A stretch of DNA of 5,533 nt from contig JAEYUU010000569.1 in NCBI GenBank assembly GCA_023429545.1, positions 1-5,533 on the forward strand, in the 5' to 3' direction. This document shows positions 1 to 4,911 of this stretch, one piece after another (within the stretch, counting starts at the first letter, position 1; every line of letters starts with the position of its first letter). The notes beneath the pieces were generated by a model. The model was given only the letters and a program-made list of their open reading frames with translations. It was not told where the DNA came from and searched no databases. The position numbers and the translations under genes were made by a program. Source of the stretch: Verrucomicrobiota bacterium (GTDB taxonomy: Bacteria; Verrucomicrobiota; Verrucomicrobiia; Verrucomicrobiales; Verrucomicrobiaceae).

Positions 1-30
1 CTTGAAGACCGGATTTTTAGAATAAAACCA

Positions 31-45
31 ATTGTAAATAACAAT
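31..45 (-). terminator. Possible weak transcription end after the HAD gene
   Basis: A perfect inverted repeat ATTGT-AAATA-ACAAT lies immediately beyond the TAG stop of the minus-strand HAD gene. Read on the minus strand, it is followed by the T-rich stretch TGGTTTTATT. The position and T-rich tail suit an intrinsic terminator. The stem is only 5 bp and AT-rich, so it would be weak and could be chance in this AT-rich end of the window. Confidence 0.25.
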
Positions 46-900
46 CTAGCTATCCACCTCGGCACGCTTGCGGCGCACGATGCCATCGGCGATCTCGGAG
101 ATCATCTCCTCCAGCATGAGGCGCAGATGGCTTCCCGGCCGGTAGTCGGCGGGAGCAATGTGCTTCACGCGATCCGCATGCGCGCTCAACTGCCAGCATT
201 TGCGGAAGCTTTTGCGCGTATCATCACCGGGGCTGTACACGGCGATGGCATTGCCGCCATAGCGCCGCATCAGGGTGAAGCAGGGTACGTCCGTGGGGCC
301 ATCTCCCAGGTAAATCATGTGCTGGAAGGGAATGGGCCGCATGTCCGGAGGCATGTGGTCATTCACATCCTCATGCGGCTCGAGCATCCCTTTGTTGATG
401 CGGAAGAGGAACTGCGTCTTCATGGTGTGCCCGATGACGCGCTTGGGGAAGCTGATGCGCCCTTCACGGTCCTCCGCGAATTCGCAGCCGAACACGGCCT
501 TCACATGCGGGCGCAGCACGCTGCCATCCAGCAGCTCCCTGAGGCCGGAACTGATGATGTAATGCTCCAGCCGCAATCCCAGCGCGCGATGGTCCGGCCC
601 CAGCAGGTTCTCCAGCTCGGCGAACATATCGGGCAGTCCCGGATACAGGCGGAGCTTCGGCCCCAGCGCGCGCAGCTCGGCATTGGTGGGCCGGTCCGGG
701 GTGAGCAGATCCAGCATGGTCTTCAGGTAGGCGAGCTCATTGTCATAGCCCTGCTCATCCACGAGCGCCTGGCTGCGCTTCCAGAACTGCTCCACGCTGA
801 TCCCGTAATGCGGAAAGACGACGTCATCCGTCATGTATCCCGGGCTGAGCGTCTGATCGAAATCATAGACGAGGCCGATGGTGGTCTGGGCGGAGGACAT
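46..900 (-). CDS. HAD-superfamily hydrolase (phosphoserine-phosphatase-like fold)
   Basis: A 284-residue cytosolic protein with no signal peptide or membrane segment, predicted to be a Mg-dependent phosphohydrolase. Motif I is DFDQTL, with nucleophile Asp13, acid/base Asp15 and Thr17. Motif II is the Ser in IISSGL (about 117). A Lys near 161-170 (HTMKTQ...NKG) is the likely motif III. Motif IV is GDGPTD at 199-204. The long stretch between motifs I and II (about 20-110) forms the cap domain, as in the HAD type I/PF12710 group. Substrate cannot be read from the sequence; some relatives are annotated phosphoserine phosphatase, but that is not supported here. The ATG at 900 places motif I at the normal distance from the N-terminus, although no Shine-Dalgarno precedes it (upstream reads TTTCCCCTGC). 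It lies 87 bp downstream of the epimerase gene on the same strand, so co-transcription is possible. The family call is firm; the function is open. Confidence 0.9.
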   Translation of the reverse strand: MSSAQTTIGLVYDFDQTLSPGYMTDDVVFPHYGISVEQFWKRSQALVDEQGYDNELAYLKTMLDLLTPDRPTNAELRALGPKLRLYPGLPDMFAELENLLGPDHRALGLRLEHYIISSGLRELLDGSVLRPHVKAVFGCEFAEDREGRISFPKRVIGHTMKTQFLFRINKGMLEPHEDVNDHMPPDMRPIPFQHMIYLGDGPTDVPCFTLMRRYGGNAIAVYSPGDDTRKSFRKCWQLSAHADRVKHIAPADYRPGSHLRLMLEEMISEIADGIVRRKRAEVDS

Positions 901-975
901 GCAGGGGAAAGATTCGCGGACCGTGGTGGCCAGCTTGCAGGGCCATCGAACACGAAAATGGCGGGGCGGGCAACC

Positions 976-990
976 TGAACCGGCGGTTCA
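976..990. repeat. Perfect 15-bp palindrome on the epimerase stop codon
   Basis: TGAACCG-G-CGGTTCA is a perfect inverted repeat. On the minus strand its first three bases are the TGA stop codon of the epimerase gene. As RNA it folds into a 6-bp stem with a 3-base loop. No T-run follows directly (the next bases on the minus strand are GGTTGCCCGCC), so it is not a classical intrinsic terminator. It could be a transcript 3'-end stabiliser, a weak attenuator between the two minus-strand genes, or a protein-binding site. Confidence 0.5.
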
Positions 991-1884
991 CACACACATG
1001 GCGAGGGCGTGCTCCAGTTCCGTGTACTTGAATTCGTAGCCGTACTTCAGGGCGGCTTCCGGCTTCGCCCGGGCGCTTTCTAGCACCACACTGCCAAATT
1101 CCCCAAGCACCAGTTTGATACCGAATCCGGGCACCGGGATGAAGGTGGAGGTGTTCAGCAGATTGGCGATGGTGCGGGTCATCTCCGCATTCGTCACGGG
1201 ATTGGGCGCGGCCAGGTTCACGGGACCGTTGTAGTTTTCATGCTCCAGAGCATGCAGGATGAGGCCCACCTCGTCATCAATGTGGATCCATGGCACCCAC
1301 TGCCGGCCATCGCCAAGCCGGGACCCGAGGCGCAGGCTGAAAACGCGCCGCAGCACGGGCCACGCGCCGCCCTCGGCGCCCAGCACCATGCCGGTGCGGA
1401 GGTACACCACGCGCAGACCAAGCGTGGCGGCACGGGCAGCCTCACGCTCCCACTCCGCGCAGACGTCCGCCAGGAAACCCCAACCGCGCTTGGAAGATTC
1501 CGTGAGCACCTCATCGCCGCGATCTCCATAGGCGCCCGTGCCGCTGGCGCAGATGAAGATTCTGGGAGGTTCCTTGCTGCCCTGGATGGCGTCCACCACT
1601 CGGAGGGTCAGATCGATGCGGCTCTCGCGGATGCGGCGCTTCTTGGCGGAAGTCCAATAGCCAAAGACGCTCTCTCCAGCGAGATTCACGAGGGCATCCA
1701 GACCGCTGGGATCGAGGGCGGGATTGTCACCCGTGGGCTGGATCTGCCGCGTCTCATCCGCATGGGGCACGCCGCCGTTCTTCGGCTTGCGAGTGTAGGC
1801 CACCACCCGATGGCCGCGCTCCCTGGCCGCACGGGTCAGCGCCGACCCGATGAATCCCGATGCACCGATGATGCCGATAACCAT
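988..1884 (-). CDS. TIGR01777-family NAD(P)-binding epimerase (YfcH/SDR39U1-like)
   Basis: A 298-residue extended short-chain dehydrogenase-like protein of the TIGR01777 family (relatives: E. coli YfcH, cyanobacterial All2390, eukaryotic SDR39U1), whose substrate is generally unknown. Seen in order: the Rossmann dinucleotide loop GIIGASGFIG at 4-13, NLAGE at 67-71, a W...K...I..SR block at 77-89, ASGTGAYGDRGDE at 113-125, GFLADVCAEWE at 136-146, RTGMVLG at 163-169, WIHIDD at 199-204, and GPVNLAAPNPVTN at 220-232. The C-terminal DUF1731 region lies at about 248-294. The normal SDR YxxxK signature is not evident: Tyr119 has no Lys four residues later, as is usual in this family. The frame also opens upstream at a TTG at 1917, but the ATG at 1884 puts the nucleotide loop at the usual distance from the N-terminus and is preferred. 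No convincing Shine-Dalgarno is present. It is divergent from the glycosyltransferase gene across 87 bp. Confidence 0.92.
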   Translation of the reverse strand: MVIGIIGASGFIGSALTRAARERGHRVVAYTRKPKNGGVPHADETRQIQPTGDNPALDPSGLDALVNLAGESVFGYWTSAKKRRIRESRIDLTLRVVDAIQGSKEPPRIFICASGTGAYGDRGDEVLTESSKRGWGFLADVCAEWEREAARAATLGLRVVYLRTGMVLGAEGGAWPVLRRVFSLRLGSRLGDGRQWVPWIHIDDEVGLILHALEHENYNGPVNLAAPNPVTNAEMTRTIANLLNTSTFIPVPGFGIKLVLGEFGSVVLESARAKPEAALKYGYEFKYTELEHALAMCV

Positions 1885-1959
1885 GCCTGATTCAAGTGTC
1901 TGCGGAAGAAGACACAAGCCAAAACCGATTCACTTCGGCATTCACCACGATTTAGGACC

Positions 1960-1966
1960 GGAAGGG
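1960..1966 (+). promoter_or_regulatory. Shine-Dalgarno-like GGAAGGG before the GTG at 1972
   Basis: GGAAGGG lies 5 bases before the GTG chosen as the glycosyltransferase start. It is the only clear purine-rich ribosome-binding candidate in front of any complete gene in this window, and is the main reason for preferring GTG 1972 over the in-frame GTG at 2035, which has none. Confidence 0.4.
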
Positions 1967-1971
1967 CGGCT

Positions 1972-3141
1972 GTGTCTAATTTGTCATTTTTCCTTCGCAC
2001 TCTTTTGCGACACGGCTATGTCCCTTTTCCAACGGTGATACTACTTCTCTCTGCAGGCTTCGGCGACGGACACAACACTGCGGCGCGCAATGTGCGGCAC
2101 GCGATCGAACGTCTGGCGCCGCAGGAGACGCCGCTGGTGGTGGATGTTTTTGATGAGGCGCATCCGGTCTTCGCTCCGCTGATGAAGCAGAACTACCAGA
2201 TGATGATCACCCGGGCACCCCAGCTCTGGGCCTGGTTTTTCAAGCACAGCGGGGGCCTGAAATTCGAAAGCAAGCCGGACATCACCGCCGGCCTGCGCCG
2301 CGCCATCGGCACCCTGCTGGAGCAGCACCAGCCGCGTGCGGTTGTCTGCACCTATCCGCTGTATTCGAAGCTGCTGGGCCAGCTCAAGACCATGGGTCAC
2401 CGGGTGCCGCCGGTCTTCACGGTCATCACGGACTCCATCAGCATCCATCCCATGTGGCTCATCGCTCCCAGTGACGGCTACTGCGTGGCGGATGATGACT
2501 CGAGGGAGAGCGCCCTGAAACTCGGCGCGGAGCCTGACCGCATACACGTCACCGGCTTCCCCGTGAGCCTGGACTTCTTGACACCTCCGCAGCCGGAGGC
2601 GTGCCTGTCCCCGCATGGGCGGATGCTCTACCTGCCCTCCACCAGCGTGGCCCATGTGGGCAGAACGCTCGAAGCGCTGCGCCCCCTGGTGAAAGCGGGA
2701 GTGAGGCTGACATTGCCGGTGGGCAAGCACGCCTCACGCCTGCATCACGTGGTGCGCAACTTCATGGACTCCCTCCCCGGCGCGGACATCGAAGTGCTGG
2801 GATGGACGGATCAAATCCCCAAACTCCTGCAGACCCATGACTTCGTGATCTGCAAGGCGGGCGGCGCGATCCTGCACGAGTCCCTCGCTGGCACCTGCCC
2901 TTCTATCATCGACTACGTGGTGCCCGGTCAGGAGGAAGGCAATGCCGAGCTGCTGACCAGCCACGGCTGCGGCGTCACCACACGCACACCGGAAGAAACA
3001 GGCCGCGAAGCCGCGAAGATGCTGGAGAACAATCGCGCCGAGGCCCGCCGCATGAAGGCAAACATGCTGGCCCACAGCATGCCAGACGCAGCCATGCGCA
3101 TCGCGCAAGTGGCACTGGACAACAGCACTGCCCCAGCCTGA
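1972..3141 (+). CDS. MGDG-synthase-like lipid glycosyltransferase (GT28/MurG fold)
   Basis: A 389-residue GT-B glycosyltransferase of the monogalactosyldiacylglycerol synthase/processive diacylglycerol glucosyltransferase group. Such enzymes move Gal or Glc from a UDP-sugar to diacylglycerol at the inner face of the membrane. The N-terminal lipid-acceptor domain (about 22-190) has LLSAGFGDGHNTAAR (25-39) and TDSISIHPMW (153-162), both hallmarks of the group, then VTGFPV (193-198). The C-terminal sugar-nucleotide domain has LGWTDQIP (276-283), KAGGAILHE (295-303) and PGQEEGN (318-324), the donor-binding signature. Donor and acceptor cannot be told from sequence. The start is uncertain. GTG 1972 has a GGAAGGG ribosome site but adds about 21 residues, encoded by AT-richer DNA, before the usual N-terminus. 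GTG 2035 would begin exactly at the canonical ILLLSAGFGDGH strand but lacks a ribosome site. It leads the plus-strand block with the HAD gene 14 bp downstream. Confidence 0.88.
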   Translation: MSNLSFFLRTLLRHGYVPFPTVILLLSAGFGDGHNTAARNVRHAIERLAPQETPLVVDVFDEAHPVFAPLMKQNYQMMITRAPQLWAWFFKHSGGLKFESKPDITAGLRRAIGTLLEQHQPRAVVCTYPLYSKLLGQLKTMGHRVPPVFTVITDSISIHPMWLIAPSDGYCVADDDSRESALKLGAEPDRIHVTGFPVSLDFLTPPQPEACLSPHGRMLYLPSTSVAHVGRTLEALRPLVKAGVRLTLPVGKHASRLHHVVRNFMDSLPGADIEVLGWTDQIPKLLQTHDFVICKAGGAILHESLAGTCPSIIDYVVPGQEEGNAELLTSHGCGVTTRTPEETGREAAKMLENNRAEARRMKANMLAHSMPDAAMRIAQVALDNSTAPA

Positions 3142-3155
3142 ACCCGCCATCCACC

Positions 3156-3758
3156 ATGCCGCAGGCTCTGTTGTTCGATATTGGAAATGTGCTCGTGCGC
3201 TTCGACTTCACGCATGCGGCGCAGCGATTCGCGGCGCAGAGCAACACCACTGCGGAGGAAGTGCTCGCGCTCCTCTCCCCCTTCAAGGATGACCTGGAAA
3301 GCGGCCGCATCGCGGATGAGGATTTCATCGCCCAGAGCGTGGAGCGCATCGGCTTCCGGGGTACGCGCGAGGAGTTCATCGAAATCTGGGGGGACATCTT
3401 CACGGCCAATGAGCCGATGGTTGCGCGGGTGAAGCAGCTCTCCGGCAGGATTCCCCTCTATCTCTTCTCCAACACCAGCGGGCTGCACAAGGCATGGCTG
3501 TTCGAGAAGTTCGATGTGTTCGGGCATTTTGCAGGAGGCATCTACTCCCATGAGGCGCGCTGCATGAAACCTCACGAGCCCATTTTTCGCGAGGCCATCA
3601 ACACCTTCGGCCTGGAGCCGGGTCAGACGCTGTACATCGATGACCTGCCGGACAACATCCAGACCGGAAGGCGGCTGGGCTTCCACTGTCACCAGTATCA
3701 TCCCGACCGGCATGAGGAGTTCGAGCCCGCCCTGGCGGCCTTTGGCGGGCAGGTCTGA
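3156..3758 (+). CDS. HAD hydrolase, subfamily IA (YihX-like)
   Basis: A 200-residue cytosolic HAD hydrolase close in layout and length to E. coli YihX, an alpha-D-glucose-1-phosphate phosphatase. Motif I is LFDIGNVLV, with nucleophile Asp8. The +2 position is Gly10 rather than the usual acid/base Asp, as in YihX itself. A helical cap covers about 15-85. Motif II is FSNTS (Ser105, Asn106, Thr107). Motif III is MKPH (Lys138). Motif IV is YIDDLPDN (Asp162, Asp163, with Asp166-Asn167). A sugar-phosphate substrate is a guess by similarity. The ATG lies 15 bp after the last base of the glycosyltransferase stop codon and lacks a Shine-Dalgarno (CCGCCATCCACC precedes it). The tight spacing implies one transcript with the glycosyltransferase, and translation may depend on termination-reinitiation. 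It is from a different HAD subfamily than the one at 46-900, so the two are not a local duplication. Confidence 0.9.
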   Translation: MPQALLFDIGNVLVRFDFTHAAQRFAAQSNTTAEEVLALLSPFKDDLESGRIADEDFIAQSVERIGFRGTREEFIEIWGDIFTANEPMVARVKQLSGRIPLYLFSNTSGLHKAWLFEKFDVFGHFAGGIYSHEARCMKPHEPIFREAINTFGLEPGQTLYIDDLPDNIQTGRRLGFHCHQYHPDRHEEFEPALAAFGGQV

Positions 3759-3774
3759 GCGACGTAATTTTCAG

Positions 3775-3802
3775 TTTCCCGGGCACCTCTGAGGTGTAGA
3801 GT
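3775..3802 (+). promoter_or_regulatory. Possible promoter with palindromic spacer before the DedA gene
   Basis: A TAGAGT hexamer (3797-3802, 4 of 6 to the sigma70 -10) lies 16 bp after TTTCCC (3775-3780, only 3 of 6 to the -35). The spacer contains the perfect inverted repeat CACCTC-T-GAGGTG (3784-3796), which abuts the -10-like hexamer. A start site about 7 bases downstream of TAGAGT would fall almost on the ATG at 3813, giving a leaderless or near-leaderless message. This would agree with the lack of a usable Shine-Dalgarno there; GAGGTG at 3791-3796 is 16 bases away, too far. The -35 match is weak, so this is a hypothesis. Confidence 0.25.
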
Positions 3803-3812
3803 CCGCCCGCCT

Positions 3813-4547
3813 ATGGAAATGATTAAGGACTTCCTCCACTTCGTGATGCATCTCGATGAGAGCCTGCCCGACTTCATCCGGCAGCATGGAGTGTGGATTT
3901 ATGGTCTGCTCTTCCTCATCATTTTCTGCGAGACCGGCCTGGTGGTGACGCCGTTTTTGCCAGGCGACTCCCTGCTTTTTGCCGTGGGCGCGGTGGCTGC
4001 CAATGAGGCCATTGGCAACGAGATGAACCTCTGGTACGTCATCCCCCTCATGTGCGCGGCGGGCATCCTGGGTGATGCCGTAAACTATGCCATTGGCCGC
4101 CGCATGGGCCCGGCGGTGTTCACCAGGGAAAGCGGCATCTTCCTGCGCAAGGAATACCTCTTCAAGGCGCAGGCATTCTATGAGAAGCATGGCGGCAAGG
4201 CCATCGTGCTCGCGCGCTTCGTGCCCATCGTGCGTACGTTCGCACCCTTCGTGGCTGGCATCGGCCGCATGCGCTACGCCTCCTTCGCCTACTTCAACAT
4301 CATGGGCGCCATCGTGTGGGTGGTGAGCCTCACGCTGGCCGGTTTCTTCCTGGGGAACATCCCGATCATCAAGAAGAACTTCGAAGCCACGATCATTCTC
4401 ATCATTGTGGCGTCCATCCTGCCCATCGTGTTTGAATGGTGGAAGGCCCGCAAGGAAGCCGCTCACGCGGCGAAGACACCTGCGCCGGACAAAGGCGCGG
4501 GGCTTCCCGCCGTGACCGATGTGAAGGTGGAGCCGACGTCGAACTGA
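3813..4547 (+). CDS. DedA-family (VTT domain) inner-membrane protein
   Basis: A 244-residue polytopic membrane protein of the DedA/SNARE-associated superfamily, which includes undecaprenyl-phosphate and phospholipid translocases and affects cell division and envelope stress. The core motif ETGLVVTPFLPGDSLLF is at 40-56. GDAVNYAIGRRMG is at 87-99. The second signature, KHGGKAIVLARFVPIVRT, is at 125-142 and runs on into FAPFVAGIGRM. Glu40, Asp52, Arg135 and Arg141 match in kind and spacing the residues known to be essential in E. coli YqjA/YghB (E39, D51, R130, R136), so the protein is probably functional. Hydrophobic segments are at about 28-48, 52-65, 74-95, 130-150 (re-entrant type), 158-182 and 190-208. 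A hydrophilic Lys/Ala/Pro-rich tail of about 35 residues follows. It lies 54 bp after the HAD gene, in a gap that may hold its own promoter. The substrate is unknown; an isoprenoid phosphate carrier or phospholipid is the family-based guess. Confidence 0.93.
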   Translation: MEMIKDFLHFVMHLDESLPDFIRQHGVWIYGLLFLIIFCETGLVVTPFLPGDSLLFAVGAVAANEAIGNEMNLWYVIPLMCAAGILGDAVNYAIGRRMGPAVFTRESGIFLRKEYLFKAQAFYEKHGGKAIVLARFVPIVRTFAPFVAGIGRMRYASFAYFNIMGAIVWVVSLTLAGFFLGNIPIIKKNFEATIILIIVASILPIVFEWWKARKEAAHAAKTPAPDKGAGLPAVTDVKVEPTSN

Positions 4548-4561
4548 GGTCGGAGCGGAGG

Positions 4562-4594
4562 ATGGGAATGTAGAAGGCTTTTCCAGAAGCCTTT
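4562..4594 (+). repeat. Left outer arm of the nested inverted-repeat element
   Basis: This arm is complementary to 4865-4897 at 30 of 33 positions; the inner 28 bp (4567-4594) match at 27 of 28. It is itself a hairpin: AAGGCTT (4574-4580), loop TTCCAG, AAGCCTT (4587-4593). The one mismatch in the inner 28 (T at 4581, where the other arm predicts C) turns a C-G pair at the top of the local stem into a T/U-G wobble, so the local RNA fold survives. Confidence 0.8.
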
Positions 4595-4608
4595 GCTCTT
4601 GGTCGCGT

Positions 4609-4626
4609 GGCACAAAGTTTCGTGCC
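4609..4626. repeat. Hairpin GGCAC/GTGCC
   Basis: GGCAC (4609-4613) pairs with GTGCC (4622-4626) across the 8-base loop AAAGTTTC. It lies in the left spacer between outer and inner arms and has no evident counterpart in the shorter right spacer. Confidence 0.4.
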
Positions 4627-4650
4627 TCGAACAGCCTTGTCGTGGCGAAA

Positions 4651-4671
4651 ACTCCAAGCACCCTGTGGAGT
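4651..4671. repeat. Hairpin ACTCCA/TGGAGT
   Basis: ACTCCA (4651-4656) pairs with TGGAGT (4666-4671) across a 9-base loop. The TGGAGT half is also part of the left inner arm, so local and long-range pairing would compete for the same bases. Confidence 0.4.
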
Positions 4672-4693
4672 ACTGGAGCTTGCTCCAGCTTTC
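4664..4693 (+). repeat. Left inner arm with CTGGAGC-TT-GCTCCAG hairpin
   Basis: This arm is complementary to 4790-4819 at 29 of 30 positions. It contains the perfect palindromic hairpin CTGGAGC-TT-GCTCCAG (4673-4688, 7-bp arms), so it can either fold on itself or pair with the distant right arm. Confidence 0.8.
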
Positions 4694-4697
4694 AGGA

Positions 4698-4713
4698 GCA
4701 GAGCTTGCTCTGC
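4698..4713. repeat. Hairpin GCAGAGC-TT-GCTCTGC
   Basis: A perfect 7-bp-arm hairpin with the same AGCTTGCT centre as its neighbour at 4673-4688 but different outer bases. The arms have changed together while the core stayed constant. Its centre and that of the hairpin at 4772-4785 are symmetric about the axis of the inner inverted repeat (about 4742). Confidence 0.7.
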
Positions 4714-4771
4714 GCCAGGCTTCTCTTGAGGCAACCGATGGAGGATAAGCCCTTGTCGTCTCCAACTTGAC

Positions 4772-4785
4772 GGCAGCAAGCTGCC
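4772..4785. repeat. Hairpin GGCAGC-AA-GCTGCC
   Basis: A perfect 6-bp-arm hairpin with AGCAAGCT at its centre, the complement of the core in the left half. It occupies the mirror position of the hairpin at 4698-4713, with a different stem sequence. Confidence 0.7.
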
Positions 4786-4789
4786 TGCG

Positions 4790-4819
4790 GAAAGCTGGAG
4801 CAAGCTCCAGCACTCCACA
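4790..4819 (-). repeat. Right inner arm with GCTGGAGC-AA-GCTCCAGC hairpin
   Basis: The partner of 4664-4693 (29 of 30 complementary). It contains a perfect hairpin with 8-bp arms (4794-4811). The one difference from the left arm (C at 4811, facing A at 4672) makes the right stem one pair longer. Confidence 0.8.
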
Positions 4820-4864
4820 TGGCTTCGCCCGCGTATCACGCGAACCCAATAAGTGCACTCGCTG

Positions 4865-4897
4865 AAAGGCTTCTGGAGAAGCCTTCTACATTGGCAT
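4865..4897 (-). repeat. Right outer arm of the nested inverted-repeat element
   Basis: The partner of 4562-4594. It forms the better local hairpin of the two: AAGGCTTC (4866-4873), loop TGGA, GAAGCCTT (4878-4885), a perfect 8-bp stem. It ends 14 bp from the stop codon of the alpha/beta hydrolase on the minus strand, so it would lie at the very end of that transcript. Confidence 0.8.
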
Positions 4898-4911
4898 AGC
4901 AGCTGCCGCCG

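Larger units (their letters stand above)
4562..4897. repeat. Nested inverted-repeat element filling the convergent intergenic gap
   Basis: Nearly the whole 364-bp gap between the convergent DedA and hydrolase genes is a non-coding element with two concentric inverted repeats and at least eight hairpins. Outer arms are 4562-4594 and 4865-4897. Inner arms are 4664-4693 and 4790-4819. Four hairpins carry the same centre, AGCTTGCT on the left half (4678-4685, 4702-4709) and its complement AGCAAGCT on the right (4775-4782, 4800-4807). The left spacer between outer and inner arms is 24 bp longer than the right (69 against 45 bp). No flanking target-site duplication was seen and no credible gene lies inside. 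It may be a MITE/REP-type dispersed repeat, a bidirectional transcription end, or a structured RNA. No T-tracts typical of intrinsic terminators follow the hairpins. The structure is certain from the bases; the role is inference. Confidence 0.8.

Noticed and set aside
127..978. Long plus-strand frame (283 codons) opposite the HAD gene
   Set aside because: It is the mirror of a real coding sequence in high-GC DNA. The minus strand encodes all HAD motifs in order, while this frame has no recognisable motif.
1885..1971. Divergent promoter pair between the epimerase and glycosyltransferase genes, with a GTGTC/GACAC inverted repeat (1896-1900, 1911-1915)
   Set aside because: No -35/-10 pair with convincing matches was found for either direction, and 5-bp arms over a 10-base gap are expected by chance. 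A promoter must exist somewhere near here, but I cannot place it.
2928..3713. Long minus-strand frame (261 codons) across the glycosyltransferase/HAD junction
   Set aside because: It is antisense to two genes with intact family motifs and spans their intergenic gap; it is a GC-codon shadow.
3771..4661. Long minus-strand frame (296 codons) opposite dedA
   Set aside because: Its His/Glu/Asp-rich translation is what the reverse complement of a membrane-protein gene gives, and it runs into the repeat element. The DedA frame has all essential residues.
4402..4858. Two minus-strand open frames (4402-4839 and 4463-4858) over the end of dedA and the repeat element
   Set aside because: They lie antisense to the DedA coding sequence and translate the hairpin arms. 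They show no domain, no ribosome site and Arg/Ser-rich low-order composition. Such frames are typical artefacts of GC-rich repeats.
4540..4911. Intact insertion sequence or target-site duplication around the nested repeat
   Set aside because: There is no transposase frame, and the bases flanking the outer arms show no direct duplication, so an active IS is not supported.
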